Notes: a model not told the origin generated them from the letters alone. Positions 7,053 through 15,449 are shown, numbered from the stretch's first letter. The stretch: DNA of 40,937 nucleotides from Thermoplasmata archaeon (GCA_022749815.1 JAKIWV010000003.1:1-40937); one strand, 5' to 3'. Numbers and translations are program-made.

Positions 7053-8564
7053 CTCCGCGTTCGATCCCTCCGCTCCAATCACCGGGGAGGTCGGCGGTTC
7101 CCGCGCGGCCGATTGTCTCGCTCGGGCGCGGCGGGCGAGGGCCCAGGCGGCTAACAGGTTGAGCCCCACGAGGACCCCCGCACCTACCAACGCCTCGAGA
7201 GTGAGCAGCCCGAGTCGCGAATCCAAGCCTCCGGCGGTGAAGACCGAGACAACGAGTCGGTCGAGGCTCTGGACCGCACCGGGGCCGAAAAGGTTCGCCA
7301 GCGGATAGAAGAAGGCCGCGGGGGTGAGTTGCGACGCGAGGAAAGCCCAGCCTACGGCGGACACCCCGAAGTAGGCGACCCACGTTCTGCGGCCGACCAA
7401 TGTGAGTCCGAGGAGGAGCGGCGGGAGGAGCGCGACAAGGTTCTCGGGTTGGGGAGCCCGGTAAGTGACCAGGGCCCCCGCCACCACCCATAGCGTCGCG
7501 GTGGCGAGCCACGGAAGAGACTGGTCCCTAGAAAGACGGTGCCCCGCGACGTAGATCCCCGTCCAGCAGCTTCCCGCGAGTCCCGCCGCGAGAGGAAGGT
7601 ACCGAAGCACGGGCGGCGGGGGTCCGTAGTACAGGTTAGGTAGGCCAATGTTGGAGGTAAACCCCGGGACCGAGAGAAACCAGGGCGAGAAGCCCGAGAA
7701 CGGCTGCGCTTCCAAGGCCCCTCGCACGACGTACAGGGACCAGAGGTCTTGGGCAAAGAGAAGCGCCGGCAGAAGGCCGATGAACAGGGCCAACAGGAAC
7801 CACCCCGCCCGGGGGGCGGGGCGGTCCCCCCGTGGAAGGTTTCCGGTCGACCGGGTCAACAGTGCGGCCAGTGCCATAGGCACGAGTAACAACGGATACG
7901 CTTTGGTCGCCGCTCCGAGGCCCAACCAGAGCCCAGCCCAACCGGCCCGCCGGTTCGCCACCGCTCCGAGGGCCCCGACGACGAGCAGGGCGGCGATGGA
8001 ATCGGAATGGCCCATGATGCTGGACGCCGAGATGGTAAGGGGGTTCAGGAGCCAGGCCGCGGCGGCAATCAATCCCCACCGGGGGTTCGTGGCACGCGCA
8101 ACCGCCAGATAGAGCCCCCAACCCAGCAGTCCGTCCGCGGCGACGGCCGGCAGCTTTTGGAGCAGGAGGAGCGCGGGAATCGGTAGGATCACGGGCACCT
8201 CTTGAGTAGCGAGCGCGGCGGTGAGATGCCCCGAAACCGCTTCGAACATGGCATGCAGCGGGACGAGGGAGGATAGCAGCGCCACGAGCGGGGCGGTCAA
8301 CAACGGTCCGAGCGGCGGGTCGAGCAACGGTGTGACGAGGCCGTTCGGCGCATACGGGGTTCCGTGGGTCAGGAGCGACTGGGCACTGAACGCCAGCGCG
8401 GTGGTGTCCTGGGCCCAGCTCGTGACGGGCGCGAGCCCGAGTCGTACCGCGAGTCCGACGACCAACAGAAGCCGCAGTCTCCGTAGATGCGGTGCCCGGA
8501 GGAGCTCGTTGAGCCGCGCCAACGGGCTTCTGAGCTCGGCCCGGAGGGTCGCTAGTACATCCAT
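6384..8564 (-). CDS. Polytopic GT-C-like glycosyltransferase (DUF2029/mannosyltransferase-like) with run-on 3' end
   Basis: From the ATG at 8564 the first 510 or so residues form a multi-pass membrane protein with about ten to twelve helices. It resembles lipid-linked-sugar GT-C transferases: an acidic QDTTALAF loop after the first helix, a luminal SIMGHSDS motif and ATKAYPLLLVP. The start overlaps the DoxX-like stop by 13 nt. No in-frame stop occurs where the membrane domain ends (about 7030); the frame continues for about 650 nt antisense to the DUF2064 gene and ends at 6384. That tail is low-complexity and is probably shadow sequence, so the natural end is uncertain. Likely substrate: a polyprenyl-phosphate sugar. 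Confidence 0.72.
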   Translation of the reverse strand: MDVLATLRAELRSPLARLNELLRAPHLRRLRLLLVVGLAVRLGLAPVTSWAQDTTALAFSAQSLLTHGTPYAPNGLVTPLLDPPLGPLLTAPLVALLSSLVPLHAMFEAVSGHLTAALATQEVPVILPIPALLLLQKLPAVAADGLLGWGLYLAVARATNPRWGLIAAAAWLLNPLTISASSIMGHSDSIAALLVVGALGAVANRRAGWAGLWLGLGAATKAYPLLLVPMALAALLTRSTGNLPRGDRPAPRAGWFLLALFIGLLPALLFAQDLWSLYVVRGALEAQPFSGFSPWFLSVPGFTSNIGLPNLYYGPPPPVLRYLPLAAGLAGSCWTGIYVAGHRLSRDQSLPWLATATLWVVAGALVTYRAPQPENLVALLPPLLLGLTLVGRRTWVAYFGVSAVGWAFLASQLTPAAFFYPLANLFGPGAVQSLDRLVVSVFTAGGLDSRLGLLTLEALVGAGVLVGLNLLAAWALARRARARQSAAREPPTSPVIGAEGSNAELLPGQDAEASAGGWRDRTPTRREALRIPATWNPAEFAQYVHGSRRHPGILPGVSRTVAEERREPTKVGRPVHVEERRQAEDRSVRGFQQVPYSFHFPIPGEGRAHGDRRPRESQQVEAAFLASSQRRGGSGGLESVQRGAESRGWEMRRVGSDDDVGLGGAGRSPGDPKGVVHALPERRPPLDEDLVRQPLLGEGSPRGPGEHHPSTGPSGGSECVLQKGPV

Positions 8565-9148
8565 CGGGTCACGAGCCGAGCCCACCGCCCCCGACGGCGG
8601 TTCAATCGGGGCTTGAGATAGGCGTCCAGCGTGAGGAAGTTTCCCCCCCCAATCGTAACCAACGTCAACGGAACAAGGATGAACAGCATGCTGTCCGGGA
8701 ACACCTCCCCGGGGACCCAGACGTACATGCTCATGGTGAAGGCGGCCCAGAACGTCGCGACGAGCGCAAAGAACCGGGTCACGACTCCGACGAACAAAGT
8801 GGCCGCCAAGATCGTTTCCAGGAGGAATTGGAACCACTCGAACGGGCCGAGATGAGGGAGCACCTGTTGGAGGAGGACCGACCCCGTGCCGAACGGCAAA
8901 TGGGCGGCCTCGGCCTGGAGCGTGACGGGCACACAGAATCCCGGAGTGAACCAGCTCGTGGACGAACAGCCCCACCCGTTCCAGGGGGCCTTGTTGATGA
9001 CGCCCCAGAGCCAGAATCCGGCGTCGTCGATCCGCAGAAGGAAGTAAACCAGTACCGGGATTCCGTACCGGAGCCTCAAGAGCTTTCTCGGCCCCTGGCT
9101 CACCGCCGCGTCGCTGCTCGTCCCCGCCGCCTCGTTAGGTTGGTTCAT
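8552..9148 (-). CDS. DoxX-like integral membrane protein
   Basis: A 198-residue protein with four hydrophobic helices and the layout of the DoxX/DoxD family: helix 1 GIPVLVYFLLRI, an extracytoplasmic loop with two cysteines (GWGCSSTSWFTPGFCVPV), then FLLETILAATLFVGVVTRFFALVATFWAAF split over two helices, and a terminal helix SMLFILVPLTLVTIGGGNF. DoxX-family proteins are linked to thiol and sulfur redox or to quinone reduction. It starts 42 nt after the radical SAM gene and overlaps the next gene, so it appears to be part of the same operon. Confidence 0.75.
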   Translation of the reverse strand: MNQPNEAAGTSSDAAVSQGPRKLLRLRYGIPVLVYFLLRIDDAGFWLWGVINKAPWNGWGCSSTSWFTPGFCVPVTLQAEAAHLPFGTGSVLLQQVLPHLGPFEWFQFLLETILAATLFVGVVTRFFALVATFWAAFTMSMYVWVPGEVFPDSMLFILVPLTLVTIGGGNFLTLDAYLKPRLNRRRGRWARLVTRWMY

Positions 9149-9190
9149 CGATCTCCTTGCAGTTCCCTGAATCTCGGAGTCCGTGGCCCT

Positions 9191-10225
9191 TCACGCGCAA
9201 TGGAACACCGTCGCGAGGCGCCCGGCGAAGGTCCGGTCGTCGTTCCAGATTTCCTGAACCCCCTGCCAGGCTTCCGCGAGCGGAAGGGCGTCGGCCCGAA
9301 CAAAGAAGTCCGCGTCAGCCGCGCCGACCGGATGCCAGTAGACGCCCCGCGCCGTGACGGTTAGTTCCGGTTCCACATCGGACCGCGTGAGCGCCATGCC
9401 CGTCGAGGCCCTTCCCCGGAGCGCGAGCGGCCGGACCAGTCGATCTTCCGGTGCGAATCCCTCCCCCTCCAGCCACCGGTCCATCTCCGCACGCTCCTCG
9501 GGGGAGGGGAGGGTGGCAGCGATCCGGACCCGGAAGCCGAGGGCCTGTACCGTCCGGATTCCGCTGCGGGCCCGGTTCCAGGAACCAGTCCCTCGGTGCG
9601 CGTCGTGTCGGCTCGCTTCGGGGCTGTCGAGACTGACCTGAAACGTCAGCCGGTCCCGAGGCAGTCTCTCGAGCATTCCTCTTCTCGGGCCCGACAAAAG
9701 GCTCCCGTTGGTGAGGACGGTGGTGGGAAGATGGTAAGCACAGGTTTCGAGAATGTCGTCGATGTCGGGACGAAGGAACGGCTCCCCACCGGTCACAAGG
9801 ATGCGGTGGAACCCCACATCACGGGCCTCGGCGGCCACGTGCCGGATCGTCTCAAGCGGCAGCCAATCACGCGTTTTTCCGGGATCCGAGCGCACGCAGC
9901 AGTAGTCGCAGGCAAGGTTGCAGTCAAAATTCGTGTAGAGCCAGAGCCGAGAGCGGGGATCTTCCGCCGCGTCTCCCGGGAGGTCCGCCGTTCCGGGTCG
10001 GACGACGACCCGGACGCCGCCCCCTGAGACAGGGGTCGACTCGACTACCGCGGATCCCGTGAGACGGGCCCAGGTGGAGACGTCGGTCTCGAGGCGGGGT
10101 GACGTCCCGACGAGTGCGAGCAGCTCCCCCTCCCCGAGCTCGCGGAGGCCGCCGAGGAGCGCGGGCAAGGCGCCCGAGGCGAAGTCCCGCTCATCCAGCC
10201 GGACCTCCACCTTCGCCGGAAGCAC
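9191..10225 (-). CDS. Radical SAM enzyme with an N-terminal TusA/SirA-like domain
   Basis: A 344-residue protein. Residues 1-78 have the strand-helix pattern of a TusA/SirA domain, including the second-half motif SPRLETDVSTWARLTG, but the catalytic Cys-Pro of TusA is missing (ASGALPALL stands in its place). Residues about 95-300 are a radical SAM domain: the 4Fe-4S motif CNLACDYC at C102, C106 and C109, with a further Cys at 110; VTGGEPFL at 145-152; LTNGSLL later. There is no C-terminal SPASM cysteine cluster, only one Cys near the end (HCA). Such enzymes generate a 5'-deoxyadenosyl radical; the substrate is unknown. It lies 19 nt after the PhnD-like gene. Confidence 0.85.
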   Translation of the reverse strand: MLPAKVEVRLDERDFASGALPALLGGLRELGEGELLALVGTSPRLETDVSTWARLTGSAVVESTPVSGGGVRVVVRPGTADLPGDAAEDPRSRLWLYTNFDCNLACDYCCVRSDPGKTRDWLPLETIRHVAAEARDVGFHRILVTGGEPFLRPDIDDILETCAYHLPTTVLTNGSLLSGPRRGMLERLPRDRLTFQVSLDSPEASRHDAHRGTGSWNRARSGIRTVQALGFRVRIAATLPSPEERAEMDRWLEGEGFAPEDRLVRPLALRGRASTGMALTRSDVEPELTVTARGVYWHPVGAADADFFVRADALPLAEAWQGVQEIWNDDRTFAGRLATVFHCA

Positions 10226-10244
10226 CAGGAACCTCCCAGTGACC

Positions 10245-11072
10245 TCAACGGGTGGGGCGCACGAAGAACGATTGTTCGGTAGCCGCCGTTCGGGGGTCGT
10301 CGTAGCCCTCCGTGTGGGGCGGGACCCACGACCGGAGACCCTCCGCCTCGAGGATCTTCCGGTGCTCCGGGTTGTCGAAGCTCATCGCCTCCAGCGCTTC
10401 GGCGAAGGATCGGATTCTGTCGGGCTCGAGTCCCGGGCGCGCCGTGAACATGCAGTGGGAGAATGACGGGCTCGTCCAAACCTCGAGAAGAGAGCCCGGA
10501 GGAACTAGCTCTTGCGAGGCCACGCGGGTCCAGAAGGGGCTACCGACAACGCCCGCGTCCGCTCGGCCATCCATGACGGCCTTGAGCACCTCAAGTTCGC
10601 TCGTTCCGGTGTCCCCGTGCTTCCCCAGATCCGGGTCGAATCGGATCGATTGGTACTCCCGTCTTTCGCGCAGCCCTTCGCGCGCGAGAAAGTGAGTCGG
10701 TAGGATCGCTGCATGTCCGCTGTCGCTGCTGCCGAGGGCCAACGTCCGGCCCCGGAGGTCAGAGAGTGTACGGACCGGACCTCCCTGGGGCGCGAAGATC
10801 TTGGAGGTCCAACCGAGATCGGTGTCCCGCATGCAGACGGGCCGACACGCCCCCTGGCTCCACGTTTCCGACTGGAGGTACGCGAGATTGGTGTTCCATG
10901 CGAGGTCGATCCGGCCTTCGAGCAGCGCATCGACCTGGGCCGGGTAGGAGAGGAAGAGGGCCACGTCCACGGGGAGTCGACCCTCGGAACGGAGGTACCT
11001 CGCCAGGCCCTCCCAGATCGACACGACCTTCGGGTCATACGCAACGGCACCGACGTGCAAGGATCGGCTCAC
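10245..11072 (-). CDS. PhnD-like periplasmic-binding-fold protein without a signal peptide
   Basis: A 275-residue protein of the PhnD/SsuA/transferrin type: an opening strand LHVGAVAYDP, the repeat ALLEGRIDLAWNTNLAYL, and the hinge section LSDLRGRTLALGSSDSGHAAILP, typical of phosphate/phosphonate binding proteins. Unlike transport proteins it has no signal peptide or lipobox, and no ABC permease or ATPase is nearby. A cytosolic enzymatic role is therefore likely, as in MqnA/MqnD or Thi5, which use the same fold as enzymes (established for those families; inferred here). A CxxxC pair (CRPVC) lies near residue 80. Spacings of 18-19 nt to its neighbours indicate an operon. Confidence 0.8.
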   Translation of the reverse strand: MSRSLHVGAVAYDPKVVSIWEGLARYLRSEGRLPVDVALFLSYPAQVDALLEGRIDLAWNTNLAYLQSETWSQGACRPVCMRDTDLGWTSKIFAPQGGPVRTLSDLRGRTLALGSSDSGHAAILPTHFLAREGLRERREYQSIRFDPDLGKHGDTGTSELEVLKAVMDGRADAGVVGSPFWTRVASQELVPPGSLLEVWTSPSFSHCMFTARPGLEPDRIRSFAEALEAMSFDNPEHRKILEAEGLRSWVPPHTEGYDDPRTAATEQSFFVRPTR

Positions 11073-11090
11073 ATCCCCCTCCGGCTCCCC

Positions 11091-12296
11091 TTACATGAGC
11101 GGGAGGCCGAGCACCGCCCGTCCGACGAACTCGTTAACCTGGTCGACTGTCGGGGCCATGACCGCCCCCGCCTGCGCGTCCCGAAAGTACCGGTCGATTC
11201 TGGTGTGACGTGAGAAGGCCGCGCCGCCGCAAGCCCGCATCGCGTCGGAGGTCACCTGGATAGCGATCTCGTTGGCGGCCGCCTTCGTCTCGAGTACTCG
11301 CAGGAGCGTCTGAGGCCCCGGTGACTCGAGCTGGCGGACCAGGTCCTCCACCCGCAGCTCGAGACCGTCCGTGGCGGATTGCATCCGGGCCACCTGGGCT
11401 CGCAACGTAGGGAACGCCTCCGCCAAGGACGACCCCATGTGCTCGAGCCGTGCGGAGGTCAGGTGTGCCACTGTTGCCTTGACGGCCGCTCGGGAGATCC
11501 CCAGGTCCATGGCGGCCACGCCGAGATTGAACAACGGAAGGACCGTCTGCAGCTTCACGCTCATGCCGCCACCTTCGCCGGAGAGTCGTGCTTCCTCGGG
11601 AACGCAGCAGTCCTTCAACTCGATCGGCGAGGAGGCGTTCCCCCGCAGTCCCATTCCGTTCCACGCAGGTCCGATAAGTACGCCGGGCTCGTCCGACCGG
11701 AGCAAATACAGTGTCGTGTCGACCGGTCCATGGCCCTCGGCCGAAAGTGTGGTGACGACCATGCTCTGGGCGTGGCCCGCGCTCGTCACCCAAGACTTGT
11801 TCGCGCTCAAGCGGACCCCCTCCGGGGTGCGCCGGGCGCGCGAGACCGGGGACCAGAAGTGGCTACGTGAGCCTTTCTCGCTGAACGCCAGGGTGGTGAG
11901 ATGCCGGCCCATCGCCATTTCTCGCAGGGCGGCCGAAACGACCGATGTCTGGCTCGCCTGGAGGAGGACCGCCGCGCCGGCGAGATGCATCAAGTAGACC
12001 ATGGCCAGGGAGGCGTCGGCCTCGGCCAGCGCTGCGACAACCTTTGCGAAGAGCCCGGGGCCTTGACCGAGTCCTCCGAGCGCGGTTGGAATGGAAAGAC
12101 CCAGGAGCCCTTCCTCCCCCAAGGCACGGATTCCCTCTTCGGGGAATCGGGCCAGCTCGTCGTTCCGGTCCGCGTAAACGCGTACGGACTCGTCGATGAG
12201 AGAGGGCAGTCGGTCTAGGTACGAGGCACCGGTCGCACGGGCGGACGCGGGATGGCTCTCGGGTGGGAGAAGCGGAGCCGGCGCATTCGTGGACAC
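11091..12296 (-). CDS. Acyl-CoA-dehydrogenase-fold flavoprotein lacking the catalytic glutamate
   Basis: A 401-residue protein with the full acyl-CoA dehydrogenase layout: an N-terminal helical domain (GLLGLSIPTALGGLGQG), the FAD-contacting LAFSEKGSRSHFWSPVSRA and KSWVTSAG, and the C-terminal helix ending CGGAAFSRHTRIDRYFRDA. In true dehydrogenases RDA is followed by a Y-E-G-T segment carrying the base; here the aligned stretch is VMAPTVDQV with no Glu. This resembles flavin monooxygenases of the same fold (DszC-like). The GTG at 12296 has GAGGA five bases upstream; an upstream start at 12398 is less likely. It is the first gene of the operon that continues through the PhnD-like and radical SAM genes. 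Confidence 0.84.
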   Translation of the reverse strand: MSTNAPAPLLPPESHPASARATGASYLDRLPSLIDESVRVYADRNDELARFPEEGIRALGEEGLLGLSIPTALGGLGQGPGLFAKVVAALAEADASLAMVYLMHLAGAAVLLQASQTSVVSAALREMAMGRHLTTLAFSEKGSRSHFWSPVSRARRTPEGVRLSANKSWVTSAGHAQSMVVTTLSAEGHGPVDTTLYLLRSDEPGVLIGPAWNGMGLRGNASSPIELKDCCVPEEARLSGEGGGMSVKLQTVLPLFNLGVAAMDLGISRAAVKATVAHLTSARLEHMGSSLAEAFPTLRAQVARMQSATDGLELRVEDLVRQLESPGPQTLLRVLETKAAANEIAIQVTSDAMRACGGAAFSRHTRIDRYFRDAQAGAVMAPTVDQVNEFVGRAVLGLPLM

Positions 12297-12430
12297 GGTT
12301 TCCTCGGTGAAGGCGGGACCCGGACCATTCCTAGGGAGATACTTGCGGGTTTGCCAGAATTGGGTCTTCCGAGCCTCTCGAAGCCTCCTCCGGACCACCG
12401 ATGGGCGGGTCGGACCCCGCGAATCTGGAG

Positions 12431-12548
12431 TAGAGACGGGGTGTGCGGCGGAGGCCTACGGGCGATCGCCTCAGCCCGGCGTCCACTAACGGTCAATCGG
12501 CTACGCCTGCGGGATGCATCGGGCAGCTACGCAGAACGCGTGCGACCA
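12431..12548 (+). repeat. 23S tail + spacer repeat, copy 2 (detached from any rRNA gene)
   Basis: An ungapped match to 363-480 with about 11 differences in 118 positions; a block of over 40 nt covering the final 23S helix is identical. Similarity fades after the CCGGCCCC block near 12573. Nothing upstream of 12431 resembles 23S, so only the tail and spacer were copied. It lies between the start of the flavoprotein gene and the end of the HepT-like gene. It could be a relic of a lost rRNA operon, a recombination scar, or a retained RNA element. Confidence 0.88.
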
Positions 12549-12575
12549 AACTTCTCGGGGCTCCGGCCCCTCGCG

Positions 12576-12938
12576 CTATCCAGCGGACGCGTCAGGGGCT
12601 CGGGCCCGCACCCGGCGCAAGCGTTCCTTGACTTTCGGGAGTGCGGTCGTCGCGATCCGCCACAGCTCCTCCGGGTCGGGGTAAGCCGAGTCCTGGGTGA
12701 GGGAGTCCCTTAGGTGCTCCAGGATCCGCCACCCGACCTCGGGGTGCTCATCCTTGAGCTCCACGGACAGGTGCCGCGCAGATTCCCGGATAACCTCGAG
12801 GTCCCGGTCGACAGCGCGCTGGTGCAGCGTCGACTCGAGGAAGGCCTGCCGTCCAATCGAAGTGAATTCCTGCACCTCGGTGAGCGCCTGGAGGATACCC
12901 AGCAGCCGGAGGCGGTCCCCCTGTGGGTTTCCCGTCAT
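12576..12938 (-). CDS. HepT-like (DUF86) helical protein, orphan and with a degenerate active site
   Basis: A 120-residue all-helical protein. It matches HepT/DUF86 proteins: the opening RLLGILQALTEVQEF, the central ESARHLSVELKDEHPEVGW, and the end LWRIATTALPKVKERL. The HepT RNase motif R-x4-H-x-Y is replaced by R-x4-Q-D-S (RDSLTQDS), so RNase activity is doubtful. The usual nucleotidyltransferase antitoxin (MntA type) is not next to it. The ATG at 12938 is preferred over 13037, since the extra residues are low complexity. It may be a decayed or repurposed toxin-antitoxin half. Confidence 0.68.
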   Translation of the reverse strand: MTGNPQGDRLRLLGILQALTEVQEFTSIGRQAFLESTLHQRAVDRDLEVIRESARHLSVELKDEHPEVGWRILEHLRDSLTQDSAYPDPEELWRIATTALPKVKERLRRVRARAPDASAG

Positions 12939-13274
12939 GTCGGCAACGCCCCAAGCACGACCAGCGTCCGCGCTCGTCCGACGCCGCCGAGTCTCCGGCC
13001 CCCCAAGGAAGAAACTGGCAGAACCGCCATGGCCCAACCCAAAATACGGACCCTCCTACTATTCCAATCTATAGGAACCTCTTCTGAGGCTTCTGCGCGA
13101 AGGCGTTCTCGGACTCTCGGAGAAGGGGCAGCTCCCCCTCCCGGACAATATCGCCCCGAACGTGTTTAGAGTCCTCCGAGGTCTCCGTCCATCATGCCGT
13201 CCCTCGGCGTCGCCCACACCCGATGGCCCGTGGTCGCGTGGATCCGACTCAAGCTCCCGGCCCGCCCGCCGCCG

Positions 13275-13571
13275 ATGACACTGATGGGACCGCCGGCACC
13301 GCCCGACCCTCCCCTGGACATCCTTCAACGGAATCCGGTCGCCACCGACCCTCGGCGCCAGGTCTACACCTACGAGGAGGACCGGGGCGATTGGGTTCTC
13401 CGGTTGGTCTGGGACTTGGAAGACCCTGACGTCCTGGAGGCGGAGTATCGAGCCCCGATGTTCGGCGGCCGGCTCCCCCGCGATCAGGTACCGGGCTTCT
13501 GGGAGGCCGTCAAGACCCGGGTCCAGGAGTTGGGACCCCTCCCCATCGACGCCGCCGACCCGCGCCCCTGA
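13275..13571 (+). CDS. Small hypothetical protein
   Basis: About 98 residues from the ATG at 13275 (an in-frame ATG at 13194 would give 125). The composition is protein-like, with a strand-rich core (RQVYTYEEDRGDWVLRLVW then DVLEAEYRAPMFGG) and a final helix (FWEAVKTRVQELG), and better than the opposite-strand frame covering the same bases. No family recognised, no clear ribosome binding site, and the flanks are non-coding. Nothing links it to a neighbour. Confidence 0.5.
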   Translation: MTLMGPPAPPDPPLDILQRNPVATDPRRQVYTYEEDRGDWVLRLVWDLEDPDVLEAEYRAPMFGGRLPRDQVPGFWEAVKTRVQELGPLPIDAADPRP

Positions 13572-13759
13572 CGCGGACTCGGACCCTCCCGAGGTTCGTG
13601 AAGCCCGCCAATTCGCGACCCGACGGAAGACCAATCGCAACGCGGTTCCTGGTACCGCGCCGAGCAAGGCCTCGCGTTCGGTGCGGAAAAGCAGCACTCT
13701 GCGGGCGCTCGCCCCTGGCGGGCCTGTAACTTTAGTAGGGTCGATTCCGTCCGCGCCGC

Positions 13760-14527
13760 GTGCTTCGAGCGACCTTCCTACACCTCCCCGGCATCGGATG
13801 GGCCACGGAGGCCCAGTTATGGCGGGCGGGGGTCCGGAACTGGGCAGACCTCCGGCGCCTCGCCGAACTCCCGGGCGTCCCCCCCGACCGTCGAGCCTCC
13901 ATCGACCGGATGCTGGATGACGGCGAGGAGGCGCTACGGACCCGGAACGCGGACTGGTTCTGCCGCCGGCTGCCGAACGTCGAACGGTGGCGGATGTATC
14001 CGGAGTTCCGCGAGCTCACCGCCTTCCTCGATATCGAGACGACGGCCCTGACCCCCCAGGAGGGGATCGTCACCGTCGTCGGGGTTCACGGCGGAGGAGC
14101 GACGAGGGCGTTCGTCGCGTACGACGACTTGGAGGAACTCCCGGCCTACTTACAGAAGTTCCAGCTGATCGTGACGTTCAACGGACTGCTGTTCGACCTG
14201 CCGTTCCTCGAGGCCCGATTCCCGTACATCCGGTTCCCTCCGGCCCACATTGACCTTCGATTCCTTCTGCGCCGGCTGGGGTACGCCGGCGGGCTCAAGC
14301 GGATCGAGCAGGAGCTCGGGTTGGGCGACCGCACGGGGGTCGAGGGGATCGTGGGGCTCGACGCGGTGCGGCTCTGGGAGGAGGCGCGCCGGGGGGTTCC
14401 CGGCTCCCTCGCGAAGCTCGTGGAGTACAACCGGGCCGACGCGGTGAACCTCGAGCCGTTGCTCGAGTTCGCCGTGCGGGAGATGTCCCAGCGGCTACTT
14501 CCGCCGGCTCCGATTCCGTTGGCGTGA
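13760..14527 (+). CDS. RNase H-like (YprB/DEDD-type) exonuclease-like protein
   Basis: A 255-residue protein. An N-terminal helix-hairpin-like stretch (LPGIGWATEAQLWRAGVRNW, residues 9-28) is followed by an RNase H-like fold: the first acidic motif AFLDIETTAL with D and E, then LIVTFNGLLFDLPFLEAR carrying N-G and D, then a final Asp in YNRADAVNLEPL. These are the DEDD metal-binding positions expected of a 3'-5' exonuclease related to YprB-type RNase_H_2 proteins. It starts with GTG; an AT-richer TAACTTTAGTA lies about 25-30 nt upstream, consistent with a leaderless transcript. The stop is nine bases from the convergent methyltransferase stop. Confidence 0.78.
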   Translation: MLRATFLHLPGIGWATEAQLWRAGVRNWADLRRLAELPGVPPDRRASIDRMLDDGEEALRTRNADWFCRRLPNVERWRMYPEFRELTAFLDIETTALTPQEGIVTVVGVHGGGATRAFVAYDDLEELPAYLQKFQLIVTFNGLLFDLPFLEARFPYIRFPPAHIDLRFLLRRLGYAGGLKRIEQELGLGDRTGVEGIVGLDAVRLWEEARRGVPGSLAKLVEYNRADAVNLEPLLEFAVREMSQRLLPPAPIPLA

Positions 14528-14535
14528 GAACCCCA

Positions 14536-15390
14536 TCAATCACCCGACGGGGTTGGTCGGGTCAGGCGGTGGGGGACCGGGATCCGTTCGCTGCCGGCCG
14601 GAGGGGAGGTGGCACGTACCCGCTCGAGCGCCTGCTCGCAGTACGCCGGCGACGCATCGATGTGGATGAAGTGGCGTCCGAGGGACCTCGCGACCGCGGC
14701 CACAGTGCCGGTGCCCCCGAACATGTCGAGCACGGTGTTCCCCCGGTAGCTGTAGAATTTCACGAGCCGGAGGATCAGCTCCTCCGGGAACGGCGCCGGG
14801 TGTCCCTTTCGGTTCCGCTCCGGCGGGATGTGCCAGAACCCATCCGAGAACTTCTGGAACTCCGGACCCGTGATGTCGATCGCACTCGAAGCCCCGGGCA
14901 GCTTCCACGCCCCCTTCGAGAAGACGAGGACGTACTCCCACGAAGGGATGATATGCGGGTTCGCGGGGCTCTTCCAACTCCCCCAAGCGGTCCGGCGGCC
15001 CATCGTCTGCTTGTACCAGATCACCTCGGTACGCATCAGGAACCCCAGGTCCCGCAGGTCCCGGGAGAGGTCGTGGTGAAGGGGATGGAAGTTCTTGATC
15101 GAAGTCGGCGCCACGTTGAGGCAAAACCGGCCCCCCACGACCAGGACGCGTTTGAGCTCGAGCCAGACGCCTTTGAGCCACGCAAGGTATTCCTCCGTCG
15201 TCAGGTCGTCCGCGTAGCCGGAGTACGCGATGCCGACGTTGTACGGAGGAGAGGTGATCGCCAGATGGACGGACTCGCGGGGGAGCCGCTGAAGCACGCT
15301 CCGGGCATCCCCGCAGATCACGGAGTCACGATACCTGGGGACTCCTCGTGCCCGAAGGGAGCCGACCCGTGCCTTCGGCTCCCCCTCCAT
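14536..15390 (-). CDS. Solitary beta-class DNA methyltransferase (N4-cytosine or N6-adenine)
   Basis: A 284-residue protein. The catalytic motif IV, TSPPYN, is at residues 46-51, ahead of the S-adenosylmethionine motif I, DMFGGTGT, at 222-229; this order defines the beta class. The TSPPY form fits either N4-C or N6-A methylation. No restriction endonuclease or specificity gene is adjacent, so it is likely an orphan enzyme involved in epigenetic marking or replication control. It is divergent from threonine synthase, with 59 bases between the two starts, and converges with the nuclease gene. Confidence 0.88.
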   Translation of the reverse strand: MEGEPKARVGSLRARGVPRYRDSVICGDARSVLQRLPRESVHLAITSPPYNVGIAYSGYADDLTTEEYLAWLKGVWLELKRVLVVGGRFCLNVAPTSIKNFHPLHHDLSRDLRDLGFLMRTEVIWYKQTMGRRTAWGSWKSPANPHIIPSWEYVLVFSKGAWKLPGASSAIDITGPEFQKFSDGFWHIPPERNRKGHPAPFPEELILRLVKFYSYRGNTVLDMFGGTGTVAAVARSLGRHFIHIDASPAYCEQALERVRATSPPAGSERIPVPHRLTRPTPSGD

Positions 15391-15449
15391 CGGGCTCGGG
15401 CCAACGTTCCATCTGCTTCAAGCTTGTCGAGGTCGCGGCGGAGGTGGGG

